This document shows, in pieces, positions 8,601 to 16,232 of a stretch of DNA of 25,668 nt; positions within the stretch are counted from its first letter, which is position 1; each line of letters opens with the position of its first letter. Below the pieces are notes generated by a model. That model did no database searches. It had not been told where the DNA came from and saw only the letters and a list, made by a program, of their open reading frames with translations. This DNA is from CAYHHI01 sp964356335 (GTDB taxonomy: Bacteria; Arandabacterota; Arandabacteria; Arandabacterales; Arandabacteraceae). The DNA lies in contig CAYHHI010000047.1 in assembly GCA_964356335.1 (NCBI GenBank), forward strand, positions 1-25,668, in the 5' to 3' direction. The position numbers and the translations under genes were made by a program.

Positions 8601-10316
8601 GTGCGGGGCAACCGTCTCTTTCTCATCACGGATGCCACCGGGCAAACCGAAAGCACCGGGAATTGGACTGAGACGGTGGTGCACACCTGGGCGTTTGACG
8701 AGAAAGAGCCAGAACTCATCGGCCGTTGGAACCTGGATGGAGTCACCTGGTTCGACATCGACCAGAGCGGGCGATGGGTGGCCTACGCGAAAGGGCGTGG
8801 GGTTTATCTGTGTCCCGTTGAAACATGGGGAGCGGACCGCCGGCGGCTCGTGGGAGAGCACGCCGCCGACGCGAGCCGGGTCGTATTCGACTCCAAGGGA
8901 GAGCGACTGGCCTCTGCGGACGTGTCCGGTGAGATCCGGCTCTGGTCCCTGGCGCCGAGTTCGAGTACGCCGGCTCGAGTGATCGCCGGAAAGGGCCCGC
9001 TCTGCGGCCTCTGGTTTGATCCTTCCGGTGGGATTCTCGCGGGGGCTCACGATTCTCTGGACAGGAGCGTCCACCTCTGGGACCTGAACGGCCCCTTGGA
9101 TGCCGATCCCGTTGTTCTTCGCCGTCGCTCGAGTCCTAGCTTGGCTAGTCGGAGTCGGTTCGGGGGTTTTGCCGACTCACGCCCGGCGTTCGATCCGAGC
9201 CTGCAGTGGATTGCCGTGCCCTACGGCGACGAGGTCGCCTTCTGGCTCCTCACCCATCCCCACCCGTATGTCCTGCACGGAGGGGGAACGGGTTGCTGGG
9301 GGGTCTGCTTCGCTCCAGACGGGGCATCGCTGGTCGGTGCTTTCTTTGGGGGGCCTGTTCGGGTCTGGAACCTGAAGGGGAGGGCCACACGGGATCTCTG
9401 GAAACCACCATCGATGGTCAAGTCTGTCAGTGTGGACCCACTTGGAAGGTACGTGGTCGCAGGAACGCAGCATGACGGAGCCTTCGTCGTGTCGATGCCG
9501 GAGGGAAGAGCGCGGCAGCTGCCCGACACCCCTCCCCGCGGATCGATCGATTTGGTTGCGGTCAGTCGCGACGGGCGGTTCGCCGCCGGGGCTCGTACCG
9601 GCGGTAAAGAAAGCGCGATCCGGGTGTGGGACCTGGAGTCGGGCGCGGCGCGCGTTCTGGAGAGCACGAAAGGCAAGCTCTTCTGGGTTCTGGCATTCTC
9701 GCCAGATGGTAGCCTGTTCTCCGGCGGCACTGACGGGACCGTGCAACAATGGAACATCCAAGATGGCAGCGGCACGGTAGTGACGAAAGGCAACGGGTCG
9801 GTATCTGCGATCGCGGTGACGAAGGATGCACGTTTTCTCTTTATCAACTTCTGGTCGGAAGCACAGGTGAGCGAGCGGGGAACGTCCGAGCTCACGCGAT
9901 ACGATTTGAAAACGCGCACCTCCCGTTCCATCAAGTCCCATGGCGACAGGGTCCTCGGGGTCACACTCGATCCGACAGAGACTCTCCTCGTGACGGGAAG
10001 CATGGACGGTGCAGTTCGTGTGGGGCCGATCACGGGTGGGGAGCCGCACCTACTCTTGGGACCGAAGGAGGCCGGCGTTCTGGCGGTGCACCCTGACGGG
10101 CGCTGGATTGCTTCCGGTGATGAGGCTTTCGAGCCTACCGTCCATCTGTGGCGCATACCCGAAGGGGTGCCCTTTCAGACGCTTCCTCACGATGAGTTCA
10201 TGAACCGCCTTCGAGCTTTGACCAACGTTCGGGCCGTTCCCGACAAGGAATCCTCGACGGGTTACCGCCTCGATCTCGCTCCATTCCCCGGATGGGAGAA
10301 GGTCCCAACCTGGTAG
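5658..10316 (+). CDS. Membrane-anchored Ser/Thr kinase with STAND NTPase and WD40 repeats
   Basis: 1552 residues. An N-terminal region (1-50, RFERAKEILLRVIDLPEAER) is typical of bacterial Hanks-type kinases. The kinase domain (about 100-350) has glycine loop GRGGMGEV (107-114), Lys129 in VALKSV, HRDVKPEN (221-228), DFG (241-243) and APE (264-266), so all catalytic elements are present. A novel-STAND-type NTPase follows (about 359-720): FFFGREVEVE, Walker A GPSGAGKTS (400-408), Walker B LIVVDQFEE (479-487), and HESLLTSWPRL. A single transmembrane helix (about 797-816) follows a basic stretch. The outer half (about 885-1530) is a WD40 region with roughly 11-14 blades (FSPDGTRLAAGG, IRVWDLESG). 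The C-terminus ends in the family's FPGWEK motif. It probably senses a signal or partner and phosphorylates unknown targets. The ATG has a GAGGGGG about 11 nt upstream. It is convergent with the outer-membrane protein gene downstream. Confidence 0.92.
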   Translation: MNAERFERAKEILLRVIDLPEAERKAVLNQVCAGDPELRADVEELLAQEMAHDPRGADGTPKAGKPVDKTKDRGLDSEATLAMNVPPAQFTSGQILGSRYRIVKLLGRGGMGEVWQAYDVKLLVDVALKSVRTERFPGERGLELLRREVRAAREVISPNVCRIFDLIDEEGQEFVSMECIDGQTLLATLRERGPLDIHEATRIASQLLGGLEAIHQAGLVHRDVKPENIMITRTGRVVLMDFGVAKGIADDHLGTIAGTPGYMAPEQLRDERLDARADIFAAGVVLAEMIAPEGIRDEGTRESIWKAVRQAPVRLSESPWRRVLERAVAGERSQRYDTARALARALEEVALRVEGAEDKRPYPGLESFTEADAEFFFGREVEVETVWKKLQRANLLAIIGPSGAGKTSFLQAGLLPAKPADWKHVLFRPGSSPFVALTRALAPELTADRQALDQLLQIEDTAQILAAIGRWRAKHPQALIVVDQFEELFTLGRPDAQAGFAELLGRIAAEADVHVLLVMRDDFLFHCHEHPHLTPIFSELTPLGPPTGSALRRALVQPALLSGYRFEDESLADEMLRATEGERGALPMLAFAAARLWEQRDRSRGLLTREAYERIGGVSGALAQHAEATLERIGSERQPIVREIFRNLVTAQGTRAAAEVDELLSVFEDRKIAGEVVRELVNARLLTSFELSDARESAGERHRVEIVHESLLTSWPRLVHWQTQDTEGAQLRDQLRQAAQLWKERHESQDLLWTGTAFKEFELWRERYPGGLTDTEEQFARAMTGRAERARRRRQRITIGTIASLVVVVAALATFWGRAQVARRSAEASKLLALGRTELESDPSAALAYAIASLELADTPVGRRFALEVLSRGPAALVRPLPGGPSGYGLRATSLDFSPDGTRLAAGGLAGVQIVPRDGSTAIVLHKGFSAIQRSRDPQFAADGDHVAWTSADDATVVRVWSLSEGRENRTFKMEGTTLTRVRGNRLFLITDATGQTESTGNWTETVVHTWAFDEKEPELIGRWNLDGVTWFDIDQSGRWVAYAKGRGVYLCPVETWGADRRRLVGEHAADASRVVFDSKGERLASADVSGEIRLWSLAPSSSTPARVIAGKGPLCGLWFDPSGGILAGAHDSLDRSVHLWDLNGPLDADPVVLRRRSSPSLASRSRFGGFADSRPAFDPSLQWIAVPYGDEVAFWLLTHPHPYVLHGGGTGCWGVCFAPDGASLVGAFFGGPVRVWNLKGRATRDLWKPPSMVKSVSVDPLGRYVVAGTQHDGAFVVSMPEGRARQLPDTPPRGSIDLVAVSRDGRFAAGARTGGKESAIRVWDLESGAARVLESTKGKLFWVLAFSPDGSLFSGGTDGTVQQWNIQDGSGTVVTKGNGSVSAIAVTKDARFLFINFWSEAQVSERGTSELTRYDLKTRTSRSIKSHGDRVLGVTLDPTETLLVTGSMDGAVRVGPITGGEPHLLLGPKEAGVLAVHPDGRWIASGDEAFEPTVHLWRIPEGVPFQTLPHDEFMNRLRALTNVRAVPDKESSTGYRLDLAPFPGWEKVPTW

Positions 10317-10354
10317 GGACACGAACCCCGCCCGCAGTCGTCAACAAGTCGGTC

Positions 10355-10384
10355 AGGCCGGCAGCATAGGCGACGTCCCGGCCT
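10355..10384. terminator. Possible bidirectional terminator hairpin
   Basis: AGGCCGG (10355-10361) pairs with CCGGCCT (10378-10384) around a 16-nt loop, in the 67-bp gap between convergent genes, and touches the stop codon of the outer-membrane protein gene. No U-tract follows on either strand, so the call is weak. Confidence 0.3.
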
Positions 10385-13053
10385 CAGAAGCTCGCCTGGA
10401 TGCCCAGGCGGGCCGCCATCGGCGGCTGGTATGCCATGGCCTGTTTGTACCGCGGATTCGGCGTGGCTGGGTCTCCGTTCTCGTCCAGGGTCAAGTAGTG
10501 CATCTCGTCCACCCTCACCGCGCGCCGCGGGTTTCCGACGTGCAGCAGGTCCAACACCATCTGTGCCTGCCCTACTCGAGCGATCGGCAGGTCGTAGGCC
10601 AAGCGGAGGCTGAGGTCCCAGAGGGCCGGTGTTCTCCCCGCGGAGCCACGGGGAACCTCGAAGGATGGGCAGCTTACCCCGGGGCCGGGAATGAACGCGT
10701 TGATCGGTGTGCCGGACTCGTAGGTCAAGATGGCTCCGCCCACCAGCCCGAACCGGGTGGCGTAGGCCCCACTCAACTTGACGACGTGGGTGTGGTCATT
10801 CGGCAGCAAACCTGTGCTGTTTGTGGCCTGATTCGATGTTTCGAACGACGGGTTGATCCCGGGCTGGGCGAGGTTGAAGTCGGAGGAGAAGAGTCCCGGA
10901 TAATTTCCCCACGTCCTGGAGAGCACGTAGGACGCCCGGTACTGCCACGAACGCCACGCGCCCTCCGCAGCGATCTCGAGGGCTGTGTACTCGCGCTTGA
11001 CTCGAGGCATGAAGCTGAGATCACCCTCCCCAGGCGTGCCAATGGCCCAGACGCCTTGGGACAAGTCCAACGCATTCAGGAAGGCCGAGCGGAGATCGCG
11101 GCGCATCGCGCGAACGGTGAGCTTCGTCTCCTTGCCGATGAGCCGTTCATAGCCGAGAGTGAACTCATCGAAGTTCTCGGCGTGCAGCCCGGGAATCTGC
11201 TTGGCGATGTCGGCCTCATGGGAGCTCCAGTCGAACACCGAGTCCGGGACGGCTCCCGGCTGGCGGGGGTCGGTGGAGTAATAGGAATCGACATATCGGA
11301 AGTCCACATAGATAGCGGACTGCATGAAGGTCGGCAGGGTCTGGTAGAACCGTCCATAGGAGCCGAAGAGGCGCTGCGTGGCCGCCGGGCCCAACTGCCA
11401 GCTGAAGCCGACCCGGGGTTGCCACTCGTCCGTGATCCGCTGGGCGGTGCGACCGCTCCCCCCGGTCATGTACTCGCCCGACCATCGAAGACCCGGATTC
11501 AGTGTGAGCCGGTCGGTGATCCTCCAGGCATCCTGTAGGTACCCGGCCGGAGATCGGTTGTGGAAGGTTCCGCCGAAGCTCTGCACATCACGCACATACA
11601 ATGATTCCCCTAACCGGAACACGCTCGTGCCCAACCAGGAGGTCTCGACCTCCAGGTCCTCATAGTCCACTCCCGCCACCACCGTGTGCCCCGGCACTAG
11701 GAGCGTTCCCCGTGCCGTCAGGCTCGTCCGGGCGCGGTGCTCGTCCACATGTTCCCGCACGCCACCCCCCATCGTCCCCGCAACGAAGTCCGCGTAGCTC
11801 TCTTCCCGTCCCGCCGGTGTGGCGCCGCCGTAAGTGTACCGGTCCCACTGCTTCGCAACAGATGTCTGCAGGAGGAAGCGTGAGCTCGGCGTCACCGTGG
11901 CGCGGAGCGAAGCGATCGTGCCTCCTGATTCGACCAGGGCCAGCAGCGCATCCGGGCTCGTGACGGACGTCATGCCGCTCCAAAGCGGATTCACCTGGTC
12001 CCTTGTCGTTGGATCGCCGAAGACCGAAAGCTCCAGGTTCGTAGCGTGACTCGCCTGCCACGTCACCTTGCTCGCGAACCGTACGGCGTTCGTTTCGTCG
12101 GTGAACGATCCGAAGCCCGCGATCTGGTTGCCGACCCGATCGGTGCGCGGGTTAACCGCCGCCGAGTACCACAGGCGATCCCGCACCAGCGGCCCACCAA
12201 ACCGCGCGCCCCAGTCGTAGCTGACGGGCTGCTGTGCCGAGACACCAGGAGCCACCCTTGCATCCATAGCCAGGCCGCTGGGCTGTGTGAACCCGAAGGC
12301 GCTCATCTCGAAGTCATCGGTGCCTGAGTAGGTCAGCGCGTTCACCACCGCGCCCAGCGCCCGCCCGAACTCGGCCTCGTACCCGCCGGTCTTGACCTCC
12401 ACGGCACGCACGAAGTTGTAGGGCAGGCTGGTCGCCCGGTCGGCCGTCCTCGTGTCGGTCACGTTCACGCCATCGATGTAGTACTGGTTCTCCAGCCCCG
12501 TGCTCCCCGCGACATTCACCGGGTCGCCCCGGTAGCTGGTGTTGGCATGGGGGAGAATGGTCATAAGCGACTTGTAGTCGCGGTCGACCGGCAGCGAGGC
12601 GTAGTCCCTCGCTCGGAGCTCGCCCCCTGCCCCGGTATGGGCCAGATCGAGCGTGATCTTGGGTGCCTCTACGACCACCGGCTCCATCGGGATTGGCTGC
12701 ACGGCCAGGGTCAGAGTCGGGATCGCCGTTGTGCGGCCGAGCTCGACAACCACCTGCTGGATGTCCGCCGACCGCAGGCCGATGCGGGACACTTGCAGCT
12801 GGTAGGTTCCCGGCGGCACAGCGAGCAACTGATAGAATCCCAGCCGATCCGTGCTCGTCATCCGGGAACCCTGCATGTTAGGGCCGGAGAGGGTGATGAG
12901 AACCTCCGGCTCAGGACTGCCTTCGACGGAGAGGACACTGCCCTGGATGGCTCCGGTGACTTCCATGGCCAATGCCGGGCCGCCGATCAGAACCACAACG
13001 AGCAGCGTAAACAGCAGCGTCCAAATCCTCACTAGCGCGCGAGCCGAGTTCAT
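10384..13053 (-). CDS. TonB-dependent receptor with carboxypeptidase-regulatory-like domain
   Basis: 889 residues from ATG at 13053, chosen because AGGAGG sits 5 nt upstream and overlaps the alternative GTG at 13059. A signal peptide (1-29, ending GGPALA) is followed by a CarboxypepD_reg domain (about 33-115, GSVLSVEGSPEPEVLITLSG, FYQLLAVPPGTYQLQVSRIG). A plug domain (about 125-235) contains NQYYIDGVNVTD and VRAVEVKTGGYEAEFGRALG, a signature of Oar/acidobacterial-type TonB receptors. A barrel then runs to a terminal Phe (AARLGIQASF), as expected for BAM-dependent insertion. It is probably an outer-membrane transporter of peptides, glycans or chelates; the ligand is unknown. It is unrelated in detail to the other outer-membrane protein here. 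Confidence 0.88.
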   Translation of the reverse strand: MNSARALVRIWTLLFTLLVVVLIGGPALAMEVTGAIQGSVLSVEGSPEPEVLITLSGPNMQGSRMTSTDRLGFYQLLAVPPGTYQLQVSRIGLRSADIQQVVVELGRTTAIPTLTLAVQPIPMEPVVVEAPKITLDLAHTGAGGELRARDYASLPVDRDYKSLMTILPHANTSYRGDPVNVAGSTGLENQYYIDGVNVTDTRTADRATSLPYNFVRAVEVKTGGYEAEFGRALGAVVNALTYSGTDDFEMSAFGFTQPSGLAMDARVAPGVSAQQPVSYDWGARFGGPLVRDRLWYSAAVNPRTDRVGNQIAGFGSFTDETNAVRFASKVTWQASHATNLELSVFGDPTTRDQVNPLWSGMTSVTSPDALLALVESGGTIASLRATVTPSSRFLLQTSVAKQWDRYTYGGATPAGREESYADFVAGTMGGGVREHVDEHRARTSLTARGTLLVPGHTVVAGVDYEDLEVETSWLGTSVFRLGESLYVRDVQSFGGTFHNRSPAGYLQDAWRITDRLTLNPGLRWSGEYMTGGSGRTAQRITDEWQPRVGFSWQLGPAATQRLFGSYGRFYQTLPTFMQSAIYVDFRYVDSYYSTDPRQPGAVPDSVFDWSSHEADIAKQIPGLHAENFDEFTLGYERLIGKETKLTVRAMRRDLRSAFLNALDLSQGVWAIGTPGEGDLSFMPRVKREYTALEIAAEGAWRSWQYRASYVLSRTWGNYPGLFSSDFNLAQPGINPSFETSNQATNSTGLLPNDHTHVVKLSGAYATRFGLVGGAILTYESGTPINAFIPGPGVSCPSFEVPRGSAGRTPALWDLSLRLAYDLPIARVGQAQMVLDLLHVGNPRRAVRVDEMHYLTLDENGDPATPNPRYKQAMAYQPPMAARLGIQASF

Positions 13054-13099
13054 AGCCACCTCCTGGGGTTTGAGGACACGCAGTCAGACCTGTAATTCC

Positions 13100-13210
13100 T
13101 CACCAGCATACGCATAACCGCAGCAACCTGTCAAGCGGAGAGGCGTAGTCAAGGGTGGAATGGCGGCGGTGCGTCTTGTACCAGCCCTCGATGAATTCAA
13201 AGATCTTGCA
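13100..13210 (-). pseudogene. IS3-family transposase C-terminal relic
   Basis: The minus-strand reading CKIFEFIEGWYKTHRRHS followed by TLDYASPLDR and a stop at 13100-13102 closely resembles the C-terminal end of IS3-family OrfB (integrase core), whose usual form is FEYIEVFYNRRRRHS then LGYLSP. An in-frame TAG lies two codons upstream of CKIF and no further transposase sequence is recognisable, so only about 36 codons survive. It marks a lost insertion sequence between the receptor and aminotransferase genes. Confidence 0.7.
13105..13134 (-). promoter_or_regulatory. Putative promoter for the TonB receptor gene
   Basis: On the minus strand, TTGACA (13129-13134), an 18-nt spacer and TATGCT (13105-13110) lie about 50 nt upstream of the receptor start. 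The boxes fall within the transposase relic. The -35 is consensus, the -10 is 4 of 6. Confidence 0.4.
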
Positions 13211-13258
13211 GCGAGCCTAAGCCCCTCCTCTGAACGGGGGACTCCTTCGCTCGTCGAC

Positions 13259-13303
13259 TTCTGGCGAACCTCCTTCTGGCGGGCCTCTTTTCGGCGACCC
13301 TCC
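13259..13303. repeat. Three 15-bp tandem repeats upstream of the aminotransferase promoter
   Basis: Units TTCTGGCGAACCTCC (13259-13273), TTCTGGCGGGCCTCT (13274-13288) and TTTCGGCGACCCTCC (13289-13303) abut one another and end 8 bp before the -35 box. They are absent from the duplicated promoter at 5460. Activator sites or replication slippage are both possible. Confidence 0.6.
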
Positions 13304-13311
13304 GGTTGTAG

Positions 13312-13340
13312 TTGCATCCGTGCTCGGCTCGGGCTATAAT
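13312..13340 (+). promoter_or_regulatory. Aminotransferase promoter, leaderless configuration
   Basis: TTGCAT (13312-13317), a 17-nt spacer and TATAAT (13335-13340). The GTG start codon begins 8 nt after the -10 box, where transcription would normally start, so the mRNA is expected to have no 5' leader. No Shine-Dalgarno precedes the GTG. Confidence 0.75.
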
Positions 13341-13348
13341 CCCATCCT

Positions 13349-14605
13349 GTGAAACCCATGATCTCGAACCGCATCTCTTCGATCGGCGCCTCTGAGACCT
13401 TGCGCATTAGCGCCAAGGCCAAGGAGCTTGCTGCCCAGGGCATAGATGTCATCGACTTGAGTGTGGGCGAGCCCGACTTCCCGACACCCGAGAACGTCAA
13501 GCAAGCGGGCAAGCGAGCGATCGACGAGAACGTCACCAGGTACACGCCGAGCCCAGGCCTGCTGGATCTGCGCAAGGCCATCGCCGAGAAACTCAAGCGC
13601 GACAACGCGGTGGATTACGCGCCCGATGAGATCATTGTCTCCTCGGGAGCCAAGCACAGCCTCTACAACGTCTTCATGGCGATCCTCAACGAAGGCGAAG
13701 AGGTGATCGTCCCTGCTCCCTACTGGGTCTCCTACCCCCATCAGGTCACGCTGGCCGGTGGGAAGGCGGTAATCGTCGAGGCGCGGGAAGAGGACGGGTT
13801 CAGGCTCAGGCCCGATGTCCTCAAGGCCGCAATCACGCCTCGCACCAAGGCCGTCATCATCAACAGCCCCTCCAATCCCACGGGGGCGGCGTACTCGCGC
13901 GAGGAGCTCGAGGCGCTGTGTGGCGTCGCTGCCGGTGCCACCAAGGCAGGCCTCGTGATCGTCGCCGACGAGATCTACGAGAAGATGGTCTATGACGGCT
14001 TCAGGTTCACGAGTGTGGCCTCCCTGGGCAAAGATATCAAGGAGCGGACGGTCCTCATCAACGGGGTCTCCAAGTCCCACGCGATGACGGGCTGGCGCCT
14101 GGGCTATGCGGCGGGACCCAAAGACGTCATCTCTGCAATGAACAAGGTGCAGAGCCACAGCACCTCCAACGCGAGCTCGATCTCCCAGATGGCGGCGCTT
14201 GAGGCACTGCGCGGGCCCCAAACAGAATTGGCACGTATGGTGGTGGAGTTCGAAAAGCGGCGCAACTATATGGTGCGCGAGATGAGACGGATCCCCGGCG
14301 TCTCGCTGGTGGAGCCCAAGGGGGCCTTCTATGTGTTCCCGAATTTCTCGGGATACTATGGTAAGGCGGCGGAGGGCAAAGCGACCGGCGGAGCAGGGGC
14401 AAGGGTTGGGGGCGCGGGCGACAAGACCAAAATCACCGACTCCTGGACTCTTGGCGACTTCCTGATGGACATGGCCCACGTCGCCGTTGTACCCGGTGCT
14501 GCCTTCGGCAACGACCGCTGCATCAGGCTATCCTACGCCGCCTCGATGGATAAACTCGAGAAAGCCGTCGCCCGGATTACTGAGGCCCTGACGAAACTGC
14601 GGTAA
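13349..14605 (+). CDS. Class I PLP-dependent aminotransferase (aspartate aminotransferase type)
   Basis: 418 residues. It transfers an amino group from aspartate or a similar donor to 2-oxoglutarate, in the cytoplasm. Family motifs: LSVGEPDFPTP (37-47), RYTPSPGLLDLRKAIA (64-79), NSPSNPTG (172-179, pyridoxal-contacting Asn176), VADEIYE with Asp207 and Tyr210, the Schiff-base Lys242 in SKSHAMTGWRLGY, and Arg393 in IRLSYA for the substrate carboxylate. The class I-gamma type is indicated by SNPTG and SKSHAMTGWR. A glycine/alanine-rich insertion (about 337-361, AEGKATGGAG) is unusual within the small domain. The GTG start at 13349 fits the leaderless promoter; the in-frame ATG three codons later (13358) is the alternative. 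A related enzyme could be prephenate or other aromatic aminotransferase. Confidence 0.92.
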   Translation: MKPMISNRISSIGASETLRISAKAKELAAQGIDVIDLSVGEPDFPTPENVKQAGKRAIDENVTRYTPSPGLLDLRKAIAEKLKRDNAVDYAPDEIIVSSGAKHSLYNVFMAILNEGEEVIVPAPYWVSYPHQVTLAGGKAVIVEAREEDGFRLRPDVLKAAITPRTKAVIINSPSNPTGAAYSREELEALCGVAAGATKAGLVIVADEIYEKMVYDGFRFTSVASLGKDIKERTVLINGVSKSHAMTGWRLGYAAGPKDVISAMNKVQSHSTSNASSISQMAALEALRGPQTELARMVVEFEKRRNYMVREMRRIPGVSLVEPKGAFYVFPNFSGYYGKAAEGKATGGAGARVGGAGDKTKITDSWTLGDFLMDMAHVAVVPGAAFGNDRCIRLSYAASMDKLEKAVARITEALTKLR

Positions 14606-14801
14606 GGACCCCTCTCGCATACCCCTCTCCCATCGCCTCTGCTCGTTTCCCAGAGGGAAGGGCCTCGAGTGACTACCACTTACACAGGGTGGCCAGGCCA
14701 ATCTCTCAGTTGCCCCTTAAGCAGTGCCCCGGTGATGACGAAAAACCAATTGACGGAGGGCAAGAGCGCAAGGTAAGCTCCACGTAGAGAGTTACGACTC
14801 C

Positions 14802-14843
14802 CCGGAGGTTTTATCTCCGGCTGGGCAGCCTATATGGCTGCCC
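14802..14843. terminator. Tandem hairpins between convergent genes
   Basis: Two adjacent perfect stem-loops: CCGGAG/CTCCGG (14802-14807 and 14815-14820, loop of 7) and GGGCAGCC/GGCTGCCC (14823-14830 and 14836-14843, loop of 5). They lie between the convergent aminotransferase and helical-protein genes and probably stop transcription from both sides, though no U-tract follows either stem. The rest of 14606-14878 shows nothing recognisable. Confidence 0.5.
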
Positions 14844-14878
14844 GTCTACTTTGTAAATCAGTAGGGTGTCGCTCTATC

Positions 14879-16147
14879 TCATGAGGCGCCGCTTGCCACC
14901 TGCTTCTCCAGGAAATCGCGCAGGATGCCGGCGATCTCGCTATTCCAGGCGTGGACGACCATCCACTTGGCGTTGATTGGCCTCACGCAGCACACGAGTG
15001 GACTTATCGGGTACTTGAAGGCCAGCTCTCGCAGGTATTGCCAGTGCTCCTGGGAGTGGACTCGCCTGCCTAGCATTGTAACCTGCGTGGCGAGGATGCT
15101 TTCCTCGGTCGTGTCTATGGCTTCGAGAATCTTCTTCTCCGTGAGTCCATTTATGAGGTCAAGCATGCGCTCGATCGAAGAAACAGCCCCCGTTCCCTTC
15201 TTGAGGATGCCTTGGGCATCTTCAAGTTCGGTTCGGGCTTCAAGCAGCTGTTCAAGTCTCCGACGGAGGCGTCTGAGCTGCAACCCGTCGAGGAGGCTCT
15301 CGGCTTCACTGAACTCCTTCTTGAGGCTGTTTGCAGTCCTCAAGATCTTCTCCACGGCTTCCTTGGCGCCGGCGCCGGGCGTTGCACCGCCGGGCGATTC
15401 GGCAAACCTGGCTATCTCGCCGCTTACGCGCTTGAGATCGTCCCTGAGCGCAGAGAGTGCCCCCTTCTCAATATCCACAAGGTCAGCGTGCGCTCGCTTG
15501 TAGTCACGGTAGAAAGCGGCAGCATTGGGGTCACGCACCAGACCAACATGAGGCAACAAGTTCTTCCTCACCTCCGGCACCAAGTTGGTTACAGCCTCAC
15601 AAGTCCTGGTTCCCTCCAGCAGGTACTGTAATCCCGCGAGCACCGCTGCCTCAGCGGGCAGTCGGGTGATGCACTTTTCACGGCTTGCCGTACAGGCGTC
15701 GTGAAGAGCAGGGCCGGTGTACTGAAAGAGGGGAGTGCCCTCATTGAGTTCCAGATTCGATGCGATGACAAAGGCCTCGGCAGCCTCCTTGAACTTGCCT
15801 TCGCCTACCCGCGTCTGGGCAAGTGCTATGTACTTCTCAACATAAGCATCTTTCTCGCCCATGATCTCGAGGCAGCGCGTCGCCGACAGGAATTTGCCCC
15901 TGGATATGGCCCGCTCGAGAACCATCTTCATGAGGTGTGGCGGAAGGCTCTTGGTTTCGTGGCTCTCGGCGAGCATCTTGTCCACTTCGCCTCTTATGGC
16001 TTCGGCTTCGCCCCCGTCCCCGACGAGACTTTCACCATCGAGGTCCTTCACATACGCGGGCAGCTCGGTCGCCAGCCCCGCCAGGGCAAGCGTTATATCG
16101 CCCACGTAGATGCCGCCGACCACGAGGGCCTTTCTCTGTTCATCCAT
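14879..16147 (-). CDS. Hypothetical helical protein with coiled coil and TPR-like region
   Basis: I do not recognise this 422-residue protein. It is almost entirely helical: helical pairs about 70-130 (LERAISRGKFLSATRCLEIM, IALAQTRVGEGKFKEAAEAF) resemble TPR or similar repeats, a long heptad-rich coiled coil spans about 215-315 with a glycine/proline break at 251-260 (SPGGATPGAG), and the C-terminal part (about 350-415) is a compact alpha/beta segment containing the Cys pair VCCVRPINAKWMVVHAWN. No signal peptide or membrane segment is seen, so it is probably cytoplasmic. It is the last gene of a four-gene minus-strand run, 85 bp after the TGS-uridine-kinase fusion. Its role may be as a scaffold or regulator of the upstream enzymes, which is only inference. 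Confidence 0.6.
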   Translation of the reverse strand: MDEQRKALVVGGIYVGDITLALAGLATELPAYVKDLDGESLVGDGGEAEAIRGEVDKMLAESHETKSLPPHLMKMVLERAISRGKFLSATRCLEIMGEKDAYVEKYIALAQTRVGEGKFKEAAEAFVIASNLELNEGTPLFQYTGPALHDACTASREKCITRLPAEAAVLAGLQYLLEGTRTCEAVTNLVPEVRKNLLPHVGLVRDPNAAAFYRDYKRAHADLVDIEKGALSALRDDLKRVSGEIARFAESPGGATPGAGAKEAVEKILRTANSLKKEFSEAESLLDGLQLRRLRRRLEQLLEARTELEDAQGILKKGTGAVSSIERMLDLINGLTEKKILEAIDTTEESILATQVTMLGRRVHSQEHWQYLRELAFKYPISPLVCCVRPINAKWMVVHAWNSEIAGILRDFLEKQVASGAS

Positions 16148-16232
16148 GATCCACCAAACCTCTTTCTCACCAGCAAAGGCAAACCGCAGCCATCAATAGA
16201 TATAGAATAGATTCCCGCACGGCCCTTTCGCC

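Noticed and set aside
14730..14845. Possible riboswitch before the tandem hairpins (GCAAGGTAAGC and TATGGCTGCCC recall the cyclic-di-GMP class)
   Set aside because: The conserved core bases and helix arrangement of that class do not line up, and the region lies between convergent 3' ends rather than upstream of a gene.
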